Positions 54,009 through 63,895 of a stretch of DNA of 64,000 nucleotides are shown here, in pieces. Positions within the stretch are counted from its first letter, which is position 1. Every line of letters begins with the position of its first letter. The translations under genes were made by a program, and so were the position numbers. The notes under the pieces are model-generated. The model saw nothing but the letters and a program-made list of their open reading frames with translations, made no database searches and was not told the DNA's origin. Source of the stretch: Polaribacter septentrionalilitoris (GTDB taxonomy: Bacteria; Bacteroidota; Bacteroidia; Flavobacteriales; Flavobacteriaceae); contig NZ_VRMJ01000046.1 in assembly GCF_009832745.1 (NCBI RefSeq), forward strand, positions 153,206 through 217,205. The letters are read 5' to 3'.

Positions 54009-57000
54009 ATGACATCAGCAAATTTTAAAAAATGGAACATCATCTTAGGTTGGGTTACTTTTGCAATTGCTTTAATAACCTATAGCTTAACCTTAGAACC
54101 TACTGTAAGTGCTTGGGATGTTGGCGAGTACATTTCTACCGCTGTAAAATTAGAAGTTGGGCATCCTCCAGGAGCACCACTTTTTCAAATGCTGGGTGCA
54201 TTTTTTGCCATGTTTACTTCAGATGTTTCTGAAATAGCAAAAATGGTAAACTTTATGTCTGCTTTAGCAAGTGCATTTACCATTTTATTTATGTTTTGGA
54301 CAATCACCAATTTAGCAAAAAAGTTAGCTTTAAAAACAGGTGAAATTTCAGAAGGAAAATACATTGCTATATTAGGCAGCAGTATTGTAGGGTCTTTAGC
54401 GTATACCTTTTCTGATAGTTTTTGGTTTAGTGCCGTTGAAGGAGAAGTGTATGCTATGTCATCATTTTTAATGGCCATTTTATTTTGGTTAGGATTAAAG
54501 TGGGAAAGCGAAATCCATACTCCAAGAGGCAACAAATGGTTGATTTTAATCAGCTTTGTAGTTGGTTTATCATTTGGTGTACACATTCTTTCTTTATTGG
54601 TAATTCCATCTATAGTGATGGTATATTTCTTTAAAACCTATAAAGAAATCAATATTAAAACTACAGCTATAGCCACAATAATTTCAGTATTAGTTTTAGT
54701 ATTGGTTTTTAAATTTATATTTCCTTTTACTTTAAAATTCTTTAGTGCTTCAGAACTATTTTTTATCAATTCTATTGGGCTACCATACAACTCAGGAAGT
54801 ATTATAGCAGCCATTATTCTAATTACTGGTTTCTATTTTGGATTAAAGTATACCAGAAAGAAAAACAAAGTGCATACAAATACTTTAATTCTTTCTGTAT
54901 TATTTATCATGATTGGTTTCTCTTCTTGGATGATGTTACCCATAAGAGCAAATGCAAACACAACAATTAACGAAAATAATCCTTCAAGTGCTCGAGAACT
55001 GTTAGCTTACTATGAACGTGAACAGTATGGTGATGCTAACGTTTTTTACGACACTTACTACTCTAACTCATATGCTAGAGAACAAGACAGAAACAAACCA
55101 TACAAAGATGACAAGCCTAAGTATGAAAAAAGAAATGGTAGGTATGAAATTGTAAACAACTACGAAAATGTTGTTCCGAATTGGACGGATAAACACAAAG
55201 GATTTATCCCAAGAATGGTCAATCCTGCATCAGAAAAATACTACAAACAAATTGCAGGTATTCCTGCCAACAGTAAACGTAGGCCTACTTTTGGAGAAAA
55301 CTTAAAATTTATGATGAGTTTTCAGTTTGGATATATGTATGGACGCTATTTTATGTGGAATTTTGTTGGACGACAAAATGATATTCAAGGAAACTTAGAT
55401 ATTTTTAATGGAAACTGGCTTAGTGGAATACCAATTGTTGACGAAGCAAGATTAGGTTCTCAAAAACAATTACCGAGTCAAGTTTTAGAAAATAAAGGAC
55501 GAAACAAATACTACTTTTTACCATTAATTTTGGGGATAATCGGTTTATTATTTCAAATAAAATGGGATAAAGAAAACTTCTTTACACTTTTACTATTCTT
55601 TTTATTTACTGGTGCTGCTATTATATTTTACACCAACCCTAAACCTTTTGAACCTAGAGAACGTGATTATGCTGTAGTTGGAAGTTTTTACATTTTTGCC
55701 ATTTGGATTGGTTTTGGAGTATTGGCATTGTACGAATACTTAAAGAATTTTGCATCTAAAAAAACAATAGCTTTGGCAGTGACATTGGTTTCTTTAGTTG
55801 CTGTTCCTGCTTTAATGGCATCAGAAAACTGGGACGATCATGATCGTTCTGACAGGTATACTACACGTTTAAATGCACAAGCGTATTTAGAGTCTTGTGA
55901 CCCAAATGCTATTATGTTTACTATTGGAGATAATGATACTTTTCCTCTTTGGTACATGCAAGAGGTAGAAGGCATTAGAACTGATATTAAATTAATAAAC
56001 ACAAGTTTATTTGCTACAGATTGGTATATAGATCAAATGAAGCGAAAAACTTACAAAGCAGACCCTATTCCATCGCAATTAAAACATGATCAATACAAAT
56101 ACGGAACTTTAGATGTAGCCTACAATGTTGCACATCCTCGTTATAAAGATTCTGTAATGACTATTCAAAATTTTATGCGCTGGATTGCTTCTGATAGTGA
56201 TGCTACTTATGTAGAAACTGAAAACGGACAAAAAGAAAAGTACTACCCTACTAATAAAATTAGAATTCCTGTTAACAGACAAAAAGTATTAGAAAACGGT
56301 ATTGTTGCTCAAAAAGATGCAGATAAAATTCTACCCTATATCGATATTACTATTGATGATAGAGCGCTCTTTAAAAACCGTATTTTAATGTTAGACATTT
56401 TAGCCAATAACAATTGGGAAAAACCAATTTATTTTACTGGTGGTGCAAATGCTGACGAAGAATATATTTGGTTAAAAGATTTCTTACAGTTAGATGGATT
56501 AGCCTACAAATTGGTTCCTATTAGAACACCAATGGGCAAGAAAAGTTTGTTTGACATGGGTAGAATTGATCCTGAAAAAATGTACAACAACATTCAAAAA
56601 TGGGAATGGAGAAACATTAACAGTGGTGAAATTTATTTAGACGAACAAACCAAAAGAAATGCCATTTCTAAACGCAACAGCTTAATGCGTTTATCTGAAG
56701 CCTTTGCTAAAAAGGGTGATACTATAAAAGCAATAGAAGTTCTTAATTTATCTCTAGATAAAATGCCTATAGAAGATTTTGATCACTACAGTTTATCTAT
56801 AGGGTATCCTGAAATGTATTACAATCTAAAAAGCAACGATAAGGCAAGACAAACAGCAGAAACCTTAATTCGCTTGTTCAAAGAAAAACTTATTTGGCTG
56901 AGTACTTTTTCTATGGAAGATGCAAACCTAATCTTTGATGAAATTGATACTACTTTGTACATGTATAGAAACGTACTGAATCAAATTCAAGAAGGTGATA

Positions 57001-57092
57001 ATGACAAAGCATATTTAGATAAGTTGCAAACCGATTTTGTAAATACAGTAAAACTATTTAATCATCTAATTCCTGATGAAGATGAAGAATAA
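54009..57092 (+). CDS. DUF2723 membrane protein, protein O-mannosyltransferase-like
   Basis: The 1027-residue integral membrane protein starts with a helix followed by TLEPTVSAWDVGEYISTA and LEVGHPPGAPLFQMLG; the Asp-Glu pair and the HPPG motif are the signature of DUF2723, related to GT-C glycosyltransferases such as protein O-mannosyltransferases. About ten membrane helices are followed by a large soluble C-terminal domain (from about 600). It may glycosylate surface or secreted proteins; the acceptor is unknown. The polysaccharide deacetylase gene begins 10 bases after it. Confidence 0.92.
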   Translation: MTSANFKKWNIILGWVTFAIALITYSLTLEPTVSAWDVGEYISTAVKLEVGHPPGAPLFQMLGAFFAMFTSDVSEIAKMVNFMSALASAFTILFMFWTITNLAKKLALKTGEISEGKYIAILGSSIVGSLAYTFSDSFWFSAVEGEVYAMSSFLMAILFWLGLKWESEIHTPRGNKWLILISFVVGLSFGVHILSLLVIPSIVMVYFFKTYKEINIKTTAIATIISVLVLVLVFKFIFPFTLKFFSASELFFINSIGLPYNSGSIIAAIILITGFYFGLKYTRKKNKVHTNTLILSVLFIMIGFSSWMMLPIRANANTTINENNPSSARELLAYYEREQYGDANVFYDTYYSNSYAREQDRNKPYKDDKPKYEKRNGRYEIVNNYENVVPNWTDKHKGFIPRMVNPASEKYYKQIAGIPANSKRRPTFGENLKFMMSFQFGYMYGRYFMWNFVGRQNDIQGNLDIFNGNWLSGIPIVDEARLGSQKQLPSQVLENKGRNKYYFLPLILGIIGLLFQIKWDKENFFTLLLFFLFTGAAIIFYTNPKPFEPRERDYAVVGSFYIFAIWIGFGVLALYEYLKNFASKKTIALAVTLVSLVAVPALMASENWDDHDRSDRYTTRLNAQAYLESCDPNAIMFTIGDNDTFPLWYMQEVEGIRTDIKLINTSLFATDWYIDQMKRKTYKADPIPSQLKHDQYKYGTLDVAYNVAHPRYKDSVMTIQNFMRWIASDSDATYVETENGQKEKYYPTNKIRIPVNRQKVLENGIVAQKDADKILPYIDITIDDRALFKNRILMLDILANNNWEKPIYFTGGANADEEYIWLKDFLQLDGLAYKLVPIRTPMGKKSLFDMGRIDPEKMYNNIQKWEWRNINSGEIYLDEQTKRNAISKRNSLMRLSEAFAKKGDTIKAIEVLNLSLDKMPIEDFDHYSLSIGYPEMYYNLKSNDKARQTAETLIRLFKEKLIWLSTFSMEDANLIFDEIDTTLYMYRNVLNQIQEGDNDKAYLDKLQTDFVNTVKLFNHLIPDEDEE

Positions 57093-57102
57093 TACGTTTT
57101 AA

Positions 57103-57768
57103 ATGAAAGCATATTTCCCCAGAACGCCACGTGTTGTAATGAAACTTTTCTCAAAATACACGTGGCGTTTTCATACGAAGAAAAAAGAAATTTTCTTGAC
57201 CTTTGATGATGGTCCTACTCCAGAAATCACTCAATTTGTATTGGATGAATTACAAAAATACGATGCAAAAGCTACTTTTTTTTGTATTGGAAAAAACATT
57301 GAAAAATACCCTAATATTTTTGCTCAAATCATTGCTGATGGTCATGCTATTGGTAATCATACTCAAAACCATTTAAAAGGCTGGAAAACCAATACAATAA
57401 CATATTTAGAAAATATTTTAGAATGTGAAGAAGTAATTTCTAAAGAAATCGAGAAATTGAACCACTCAAAAAACTATGCTCAAAAATCAAAACTTTTTCG
57501 TCCTCCTTATGGTAAAATAAAAAAGAAACAGGCAAAAAAGCTCATCAAAAGAGGATATGAAATTATCATGTGGAATGTATTATCAGCAGATTTTAACATC
57601 AATATTTCTAAAGAAGAATGTCTTGAAAATGTATTAGAAAACACCAAAGAAGGAAGTATTATCGTATTTCATGATAGTATAAAAGCTGCAGAAAGAATGC
57701 AATATGCCTTACCAAGATTGCTCAAAGAATTTTCAAACAAAGGGTTTACATTCTCAAGCATTAAATAA
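57103..57768 (+). CDS. Polysaccharide deacetylase family protein (NodB domain)
   Basis: The 221-residue protein has the carbohydrate esterase 4 motifs: TFDDGPT with catalytic and metal Asp, HAIGNHTQNH with the metal His pair, FRPPYG, then MWNVLSADFN and VFHDS. No clear signal peptide is seen, though the N terminus is basic. It would remove N-acetyl groups from an amino-sugar polymer such as peptidoglycan or a capsule. It forms a pair with the DUF2723 gene. Confidence 0.93.
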   Translation: MKAYFPRTPRVVMKLFSKYTWRFHTKKKEIFLTFDDGPTPEITQFVLDELQKYDAKATFFCIGKNIEKYPNIFAQIIADGHAIGNHTQNHLKGWKTNTITYLENILECEEVISKEIEKLNHSKNYAQKSKLFRPPYGKIKKKQAKKLIKRGYEIIMWNVLSADFNINISKEECLENVLENTKEGSIIVFHDSIKAAERMQYALPRLLKEFSNKGFTFSSIK

Positions 57769-57800
57769 TTGTAAAAAACTGAAAAAACGCTTCAGAAAAA

Positions 57801-58094
57801 CTAAATGTATTTTTGCACCAAATTAATTAAAGCATCTGCTTCTTGATATCCTGTTTGGCGCCATTTCATTTCACCATTCTTGTAAATCATAAAAGTAGGA
57901 TTTCCTTTTACACGAAGTGCCTCTGCTAAGGTTTCATTTTTTTTGATGTCAATTTTAATTACTTTGGCGCTGTCACCCAGAGCAGCAGCTACATCTCTTA
58001 ATGTTTGTATTGTAGTTGCACCATCATTTAAATCTGAATAAAAATCGATTAAAACTGGTTTTTGAACACTAATTAATTCACCAAATTTTGCCAT
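57801..58094 (-). CDS. Thioredoxin-fold protein without the CXXC active site
   Basis: The 97-residue protein is thioredoxin-sized and keeps the fold pattern (PVLIDFYSD, VIKIDIKKNETLA, the cis-Pro turn KGNPTFMIYKNG, then WRQTG). Where thioredoxins have WCGPC it reads LNDGATT, with no Cys anywhere in the protein. It cannot perform disulfide exchange and may serve as a binding or chaperone-like module. It is monocistronic and convergent with the deacetylase gene. Confidence 0.9.
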   Translation of the reverse strand: MAKFGELISVQKPVLIDFYSDLNDGATTIQTLRDVAAALGDSAKVIKIDIKKNETLAEALRVKGNPTFMIYKNGEMKWRQTGYQEADALINLVQKYI

Positions 58095-58147
58095 AATGTA
58101 AAGTTTTTAAGGGGGAAAAACGATAATATTATTACTTCTTATATACA

Positions 58148-58155
58148 CAAATATA
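58148..58155 (-). promoter_or_regulatory. -7 box of the thioredoxin-fold gene
   Basis: On the minus strand TATATTTG matches TAnnTTTG, 53 bases before the ATG at 58094. Confidence 0.5.
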
Positions 58156-58182
58156 AATAAAAGCATTTAAATGCATTGATTA

Positions 58183-59406
58183 TCAGGCTTTTTTCAATTC
58201 TATCACAGTTATCTCTGGCCAAATTCCAACTCGTCCAGGAAAAGCATGATACCCAAAACCACGATTTACATTAATATACCTGTCAAATTCTTGGTACAAG
58301 CCTGCCCATTGTTTGTAGACATATTTAGATGGACTCCATCTAAAAAAGCCAGGAATTTCAATTCCCATTTGCAATCCGTGGGTATGACCACTTAAGGTGA
58401 GCTGATAATTAAAATCGTCTTGTTTTACTTTATACTCCCAATGACTTGGGTCGTGTGTCATTAAAATTTTAAAATCTTCTTTACGAACACCAGCAGCAGC
58501 TTTTTGTAAGTCTCCTGCTTGGTTGAATCCTTTTCCCCAATTCTCTACTCCTAACAACGCAATTTTCTGTCCGTCTTTTTCCAAATATCGATGTTCATCC
58601 AACAACAAATCAAAACCAATTTTTTGATGAATCTCTTTTACTGCCTGAAAATTATCTATTTTTTCTTGCGGATTTTTCCAATCCATATAATCGCCATAAT
58701 CATGGTTTCCTAAAATAGAATATTTTCCTTGTTTTGCTTCTAACTTATCAAAAACATCAATCCAATCATCCATTTCATCAGCCTTATTATTTACAATATC
58801 ACCTGTAAACAACAATACATCCGATTTTTGTTGATTGATTAAATCTACACCATATTGTATCTTTTCTTTATTGGTAAAACTCCCAGAATGAATGTCTGAG
58901 ATTTGGGTAATAGTATAACCATCAAAAGCATCAGGTAAATCTTTAAAGCTCAACTGATATTTTAGAACTTTGTAATTGTATTTTCCTTGAATGATACCAT
59001 AAATAAATGATGCAAACGGAATTGCAGCCAACCCTAAAGCCAATTGAGAAATAAACTTTCTTCTTCCTGCTAAAGGCTGTCTTTCTGTTGATGAAATCGC
59101 AGAAATTAGTTTTAAAATCCATCGATATACATCTTCACCAAATAATACAAAAACGAGTACTAATTTAGGTATAGAAACCGTTAACAAGAGTCCCATTGCC
59201 ATTTGAAATTGTGGTGTTTGTCCATCGCTCCTAGAATAAGTAAATATTGTGATGAAAAAGTTAATATATACAGCAATACTAATCAATAAAAAAGAATACC
59301 GAATTAGTTTGTTTTTAGAAACTGTTTTAAAAGCCTGAAACGAATAAATTTCTACAAGAGCAACAATAACAGTTAAAATGATGAGAGGTAAAACCCAACG
59401 TGGCAT
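58183..59406 (-). CDS. Membrane-anchored metallophosphoesterase
   Basis: The 407-residue protein has about four N-terminal membrane helices (within residues 1-140), then a calcineurin-like phosphoesterase domain with all metal-site motifs: ITQISDIHSG, LLFTGDIVNN, LGNHDYGDY, MTHDPSHW and LSGHTHGLQ. YkuE-type relatives act on phospholipids or UDP-linked lipids at the membrane; the substrate here is not known. Confidence 0.93.
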   Translation of the reverse strand: MPRWVLPLIILTVIVALVEIYSFQAFKTVSKNKLIRYSFLLISIAVYINFFITIFTYSRSDGQTPQFQMAMGLLLTVSIPKLVLVFVLFGEDVYRWILKLISAISSTERQPLAGRRKFISQLALGLAAIPFASFIYGIIQGKYNYKVLKYQLSFKDLPDAFDGYTITQISDIHSGSFTNKEKIQYGVDLINQQKSDVLLFTGDIVNNKADEMDDWIDVFDKLEAKQGKYSILGNHDYGDYMDWKNPQEKIDNFQAVKEIHQKIGFDLLLDEHRYLEKDGQKIALLGVENWGKGFNQAGDLQKAAAGVRKEDFKILMTHDPSHWEYKVKQDDFNYQLTLSGHTHGLQMGIEIPGFFRWSPSKYVYKQWAGLYQEFDRYINVNRGFGYHAFPGRVGIWPEITVIELKKA

Positions 59407-59426
59407 AGAATATTTTTAAATGTTAA

Positions 59427-59434
59427 CAAAGATA
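59427..59434 (-). promoter_or_regulatory. -7 box of the metallophosphoesterase gene
   Basis: On the minus strand TATCTTTG matches TAnnTTTG, 20 bases before the ATG at 59406. Confidence 0.5.
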
Positions 59435-59563
59435 GCGCTTTAAGTAGCTATTGAATTTTAAGGTCTTGTTAAAGTTTTGTAGCTTTACTGCTGAGTCTGT
59501 GGTGTTATTTAATACATCACTCATTTCTAAATCAGTATCATTTTTAATCGTAAAAATAAATCA

Positions 59564-62413
59564 ATGTCAGATCAAAAAAGGCTTTTTTTAGTTGATGCCT
59601 ATGCATTAATTTTTCGTGGATATTATGCTTTTATCAAAAACCCAAGAATCAACTCTAAAGGTTTAGATACTTCTGCAATAATGGGCTTTATGAATTCTTT
59701 GTTGGATGTTATTAAACGAGAAAGACCCGATCATTTAGCAGTTTGTTTTGACAAAGGTGGTAGTGCGGATAGAGTAGAACTTTTTGAAGCTTATAAGGCC
59801 AATAGAGATGAAACTCCAGAAGCTATTAAAGTGGCTGTACCATACATTTATGAGATTTTAAAAGCGATGCATATCCCTATTATGGTAAAAGAAGGGTTTG
59901 AAGCTGATGATGTAATTGGAACACTTTCTAAACAAGCAGAAAAAGAAGGTTACAAAACTTTTATGGTAACTCCTGACAAGGATTTTGCACAATTGGTTTC
60001 TGATAATATTTTTATGTACAAACCTCGTTTTGGAGGTGGTTACGACATTTGGGGAGTTCCTGAAGTACAAGAAAAATTTGGGGTAGAAACTCCTGAACAG
60101 GTGATTGATTTTTTAGGAATGATGGGAGATTCTGCAGACAACATTCCTGGTTTACCTGGAGTTGGAGAAAAAACGGCCAAAAAATTCTTAGCGCAATTTG
60201 GCTCTATGGAAGGTTTGTTGGCTAATACAGATCAGCTGAAAGGAAAAATGAAAGAAAAAGTTGAAGCCAATGGAGAATTGGGTTTATTGTCTAAAAAACT
60301 AGCTACAATTATGCTAGATGTTCCTGTACATTTTGATGCTACAGATTTTACTTTAGATGAACCAGATACAGAAAAAGTAACCGAAATTTTTAACGATTTA
60401 GAGTTTAGAAATCTATTAACCAATTTCTTACGAACTTTTACTAATGAAAATGCAGTAAAAACAAATACAAAAGAAAACTCGTCTACTCAAGAATCAAAAA
60501 CATCAACCAAAAACCAACAACCAAAAACTATAGAAGGTCAGTTTGATTTGTTTGCTGCACCAGGAACTGGAAGCGTTTCTGAAGAAGAATCTGCATCCGG
60601 ATTTAAAACTATTTCAACCACCAATCATTTTTATCAACATATAGACGCTCCTCTATCTCGCAAATTATTATTGCATAAATTAATGCAGCAAACTTCGGTT
60701 TGTTTTGATACGGAAACTACAGGTCTAAAAGCCTTAGAAGTAGAGTTAATCGGAATTGCATTTTCATACGAATCAGGAAAAGGATATTACGTTTCTTTTC
60801 CAGAAGACCAAGAAGAAACGAAAGTCATTTTAGAAGAATTTAGACCGTTTTTTGAATCGGAAATTGAAAAAATTGGTCATAATTTAAAATACGATATCAA
60901 AGTATTATCCAATTATGATATGCCTGTAAAAGGAAAGTTGTTTGATACCATGATTGCTCATTATTTGATCAACCCAGATATGCGCCATAACATGGATGTT
61001 TTGGCAGAAACGTATTTAAATTATCAACCTGTTTCAATTACTGATTTGATTGGTAAAAAAGGCAAAAATCAGTTGTCTATGCGAGTGGTTCCTATTGCAG
61101 ATCAAACTGAATATGCTGTAGAAGATGCAGACATCACCTATCAACTAAAACAACATTTTACCAGTGAGTTAGAAAGTGGCAATGTTACCCAATTATTTAA
61201 CGATGTTGAGTTGCCTTTGGTATCGGTTTTAACAGCTATGGAAATTGAAGGAATTAATGTAAATACCCATTTCTTAAAAGAATTGTCTGTTGCCTTAACC
61301 AATGACATCAACCGTTTGGAAAAAGGAATTTACGAACAAGCTGGGGAGGAATTTAATATTGGTTCGCCCAAACAATTGGGAATTGTGTTGTTCGAAAATT
61401 TAAAATTGGTTGACAAGCCTAAAAAGACAAAAACTGGTCAATATAAAACCGGTGAAGATATTTTATCTTACCTCGCTAAAGACCATCAAATTATAAGAGA
61501 CATTCAAGAATATCGTCAGTATAAAAAATTACAAAGCACTTATGTAGATGCGCTACCTAATGAAATCAACCCAAAAACAGGAAGAATTCATACGGTTTAT
61601 GCGCAAGCAGTTGCCGCAACAGGACGTTTGAGTTCTAACAATCCTAATTTACAGAATATCCCTATTAGAACAGAACGCGGACGAGAAGTTCGAAAAGCAT
61701 TTGTTCCTAAAGATGAAAACCATGTGTTATTGGCAGCAGATTACAGCCAGATTGAGTTACGAATTATTGCGGCATTAAGCGAAGAAGAAACGATGATGAA
61801 TGCGTTTAAAAACGGCGAAGACATTCATGCTTCTACCGCTGCAAAAGTGTTTAACGTTTCTTTGGATGAAGTAACTCGTGAACAACGTAGCAATGCAAAA
61901 ACAGTAAATTTTGGAATTATCTATGGGGTTTCTGCCTTTGGATTAAGTAATCAAACTAATTTGACTAGAAGCGAGTCTAAAGAATTGATAGACACTTATT
62001 ATGAAACCTATCCAAAACTGAAAGCTTATATGGCTGCCCAAGTAGATTTTGCCAGAGAAAAAGGGTATGTAGAAACCGTTTTAAAACGTCGTAGGTATTT
62101 AAAAGACATTAATTCTAGAAATGCTGTTGTACGTGGAGCAGCAGAACGTAATGCTGTTAACGCTCCTATTCAAGGTTCTGCAGCAGATATTATTAAGTTG
62201 GCAATGATTAACATTCACAATCGATTTGAAAAAGAAAACTTCAAATCTAAAATGTTATTGCAAGTGCATGATGAATTGGTTTTTGATGCGCATAAAGATG
62301 AACTAGAAACGATAAAACCTATTATAAAATACGAAATGGAAAATGCCTTTACTATGGCAGTTCCTTTAGATGTAGAAATTGGTTTGGGTGAAAATTGGTT
62401 GGAGGCACATTAA
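59564..62413 (+). CDS. polA: DNA polymerase I
   Basis: The 949-residue enzyme has three domains: a 5'-3' exonuclease (LFLVDAYALIFRGYYA, FEADDVIGT, GDSADNIPGLPGVGEKTA), a 3'-5' proofreading exonuclease with intact FDTETTG (Asp382, Glu384), and the polymerase (ADYSQIELRI, FGIIYGVSAFGLS, LQVHDELVF). It fills gaps and removes RNA primers. The linker between the first two domains (about residues 303-328) is rich in Lys, Asn, Gln, Ser and Thr, and bases 60504-60530 there repeat an element found between nqrD and nqrE. Confidence 0.98.
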   Translation: MSDQKRLFLVDAYALIFRGYYAFIKNPRINSKGLDTSAIMGFMNSLLDVIKRERPDHLAVCFDKGGSADRVELFEAYKANRDETPEAIKVAVPYIYEILKAMHIPIMVKEGFEADDVIGTLSKQAEKEGYKTFMVTPDKDFAQLVSDNIFMYKPRFGGGYDIWGVPEVQEKFGVETPEQVIDFLGMMGDSADNIPGLPGVGEKTAKKFLAQFGSMEGLLANTDQLKGKMKEKVEANGELGLLSKKLATIMLDVPVHFDATDFTLDEPDTEKVTEIFNDLEFRNLLTNFLRTFTNENAVKTNTKENSSTQESKTSTKNQQPKTIEGQFDLFAAPGTGSVSEEESASGFKTISTTNHFYQHIDAPLSRKLLLHKLMQQTSVCFDTETTGLKALEVELIGIAFSYESGKGYYVSFPEDQEETKVILEEFRPFFESEIEKIGHNLKYDIKVLSNYDMPVKGKLFDTMIAHYLINPDMRHNMDVLAETYLNYQPVSITDLIGKKGKNQLSMRVVPIADQTEYAVEDADITYQLKQHFTSELESGNVTQLFNDVELPLVSVLTAMEIEGINVNTHFLKELSVALTNDINRLEKGIYEQAGEEFNIGSPKQLGIVLFENLKLVDKPKKTKTGQYKTGEDILSYLAKDHQIIRDIQEYRQYKKLQSTYVDALPNEINPKTGRIHTVYAQAVAATGRLSSNNPNLQNIPIRTERGREVRKAFVPKDENHVLLAADYSQIELRIIAALSEEETMMNAFKNGEDIHASTAAKVFNVSLDEVTREQRSNAKTVNFGIIYGVSAFGLSNQTNLTRSESKELIDTYYETYPKLKAYMAAQVDFAREKGYVETVLKRRRYLKDINSRNAVVRGAAERNAVNAPIQGSAADIIKLAMINIHNRFEKENFKSKMLLQVHDELVFDAHKDELETIKPIIKYEMENAFTMAVPLDVEIGLGENWLEAH
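60504..60530 (+). repeat. In-frame copy of an extragenic repeat within polA
   Basis: These 27 bases match the minus strand of 40884-40858 (nqrD-nqrE gap) with two mismatches. They encode part of the low-complexity linker between the two exonuclease domains of DNA polymerase I. Confidence 0.7.
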
Positions 62414-62524
62414 GCATCCTTTTATAAAAACACCTTACTAAAGTTTCTTTTTTTTTGATGCAAATCAATTAGAAGTATTTGCTTTAAATAAGTCTTTTCT
62501 ATTTGTACTTAGCACGCAACTATG

Positions 62525-62585
62525 ATTGCATACTGATGGAAAAATTATTGCATGCTGACCCAACTCAAATTCCATCAGCATGTAA
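62525..62585. repeat. Inverted and direct repeats upstream of the recombinase gene
   Basis: TTGCATACTGATGGAA (62526-62541) pairs with TTCCATCAGCATGTAA (62570-62585), 15 of 16 positions if one G-U pair is allowed. ATTGCAT[A/G]CTGA also occurs as a direct repeat at 62525 and 62547. The 269-base gap around it has no gene. Confidence 0.7.
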
Positions 62586-62682
62586 AAGCACTCTTTATAA
62601 ATAGCTGATAAACAAAACGTTAAAAAACATTGATTTTATGTATTTTTTAGTATATTTATTGTGCTAAAAAAAAGAAAAAAGA

Positions 62683-63840
62683 TTGAAAAAATTACCCACT
62701 ATTTTTTTAGAACAAAAGGTTCATAGAAAAAAAAGCCAACTTTTGGTTCGTTTTTCTTACCACGATAGATTAATTGCGTTGATAAGATCTATGGAGGGTT
62801 CTTATTGGAGTAAAAGTTTACAAACGTGGTACGTAAACTACTCTGAAGAAAATGTACAAACTATTCTTACGCTTTTTAAGGGGATTACAAAAGTTGACAC
62901 TTCTAAACTTACTAAAAAAAAGCTTTTTAAAAGGAATCTAACCGAAAGTCAGAAAAAACTTTTAAATAGTTTTTATCTCTTTTTAAAAGGAAAACGATAC
63001 AGTAAAAGCACCATACAAACGTATACTTTTTTTATAGCTGATTTTATAAATTTCCATTCTAAAACACCTTTAGAGGATCTAACAAATAGAGCTGTAGAAC
63101 TTTTTATTGAAAAAGTTTTTTTAGAGCGAAACTATTCGATTAGTACACAAAGGCAATTTATAAGTGCTTTAAAGGTTTTCATTGTATTTTATCCGCATAC
63201 AGAAATAAATGATTTGATTTTAGAAAGGCCTAAAAAGTCGAGAAAATTACCTAGTGTTTTGTCTCAAGAAGAAGTGTTAAGAATTATCGCAAGCACCCAA
63301 AACCTAAAACATAGAGCTATTTTAGTTTTAATTTATTCTTGTGGATTACGAATTAGTGAATTGATCAATTTAGAATTGACTGATTTTTATATTGAACGAA
63401 AACAGTTAATTATAAAAAATGGCAAAGGTAGAAAAGACAGGTATATTAGTTTAGCAGATAGTTTTATTCCATTACTTTCTAATTACTATTATTCTTATCA
63501 ACCAAAATTCTATTTTGTTGAAGGGCAAAAAGGCGGGAAATATAGTGCAGAAAGTGTGCGACAGTTTTTAAAGAAAAGTTGCATAAAAGCTAATATTAAA
63601 AAAACAGTAACGCCACATACGTTAAGACATAGTTATGCAACACATTTGTTAGAAAATGGAGTTGATATTAGGTATATACAATCATTGTTAGGGCATGCCA
63701 AACCAGAAACTACAATGATTTACACGCATGTTAAAAGGAAAGATTTAATGGAAATACAAAACCCATTAGACATTGCATTACAGAAATTAAACAAAGAAGA
63801 TAAAGCCAACAAAAAACTTGTTTTATCCGGAAAAATATAA
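62683..63840 (+). CDS. Tyrosine recombinase/integrase
   Basis: The 385-residue protein most likely starts at TTG 62683 because the frame has a stop (TAA) shortly upstream and no ATG until residue 38. It has an extra N-terminal domain (about 1-75, with EGSYWSKSLQTWYVNY), a SAM-like core-binding domain (about 88-175) and a catalytic domain with Arg223 (GLRISEL), His312-x-x-Arg315 (PHTLRHSYATHL), His338 (LLGHAKPETT) and Tyr347 (MIYTHV). The C-terminal IQNPLDIAL is shared with a large Bacteroidota recombinase group and recalls integron integrases, but the insertion typical of IntI is absent. It probably mobilises a local element or acts on nearby sites. Confidence 0.93.
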   Translation: MKKLPTIFLEQKVHRKKSQLLVRFSYHDRLIALIRSMEGSYWSKSLQTWYVNYSEENVQTILTLFKGITKVDTSKLTKKKLFKRNLTESQKKLLNSFYLFLKGKRYSKSTIQTYTFFIADFINFHSKTPLEDLTNRAVELFIEKVFLERNYSISTQRQFISALKVFIVFYPHTEINDLILERPKKSRKLPSVLSQEEVLRIIASTQNLKHRAILVLIYSCGLRISELINLELTDFYIERKQLIIKNGKGRKDRYISLADSFIPLLSNYYYSYQPKFYFVEGQKGGKYSAESVRQFLKKSCIKANIKKTVTPHTLRHSYATHLLENGVDIRYIQSLLGHAKPETTMIYTHVKRKDLMEIQNPLDIALQKLNKEDKANKKLVLSGKI

Positions 63841-63895
63841 CCAAAAATCAATATATTTGATTGGATATAACCAGTTGTACACAATTTACCAAAAA

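Noticed and set aside
62683..63840. Calling the recombinase a true integron integrase
   Set aside because: The extra helix and insertion between the catalytic Lys and the HxxR box that mark IntI are not present; only the C-terminal motif is similar, so the cassette idea is kept as a hypothesis.
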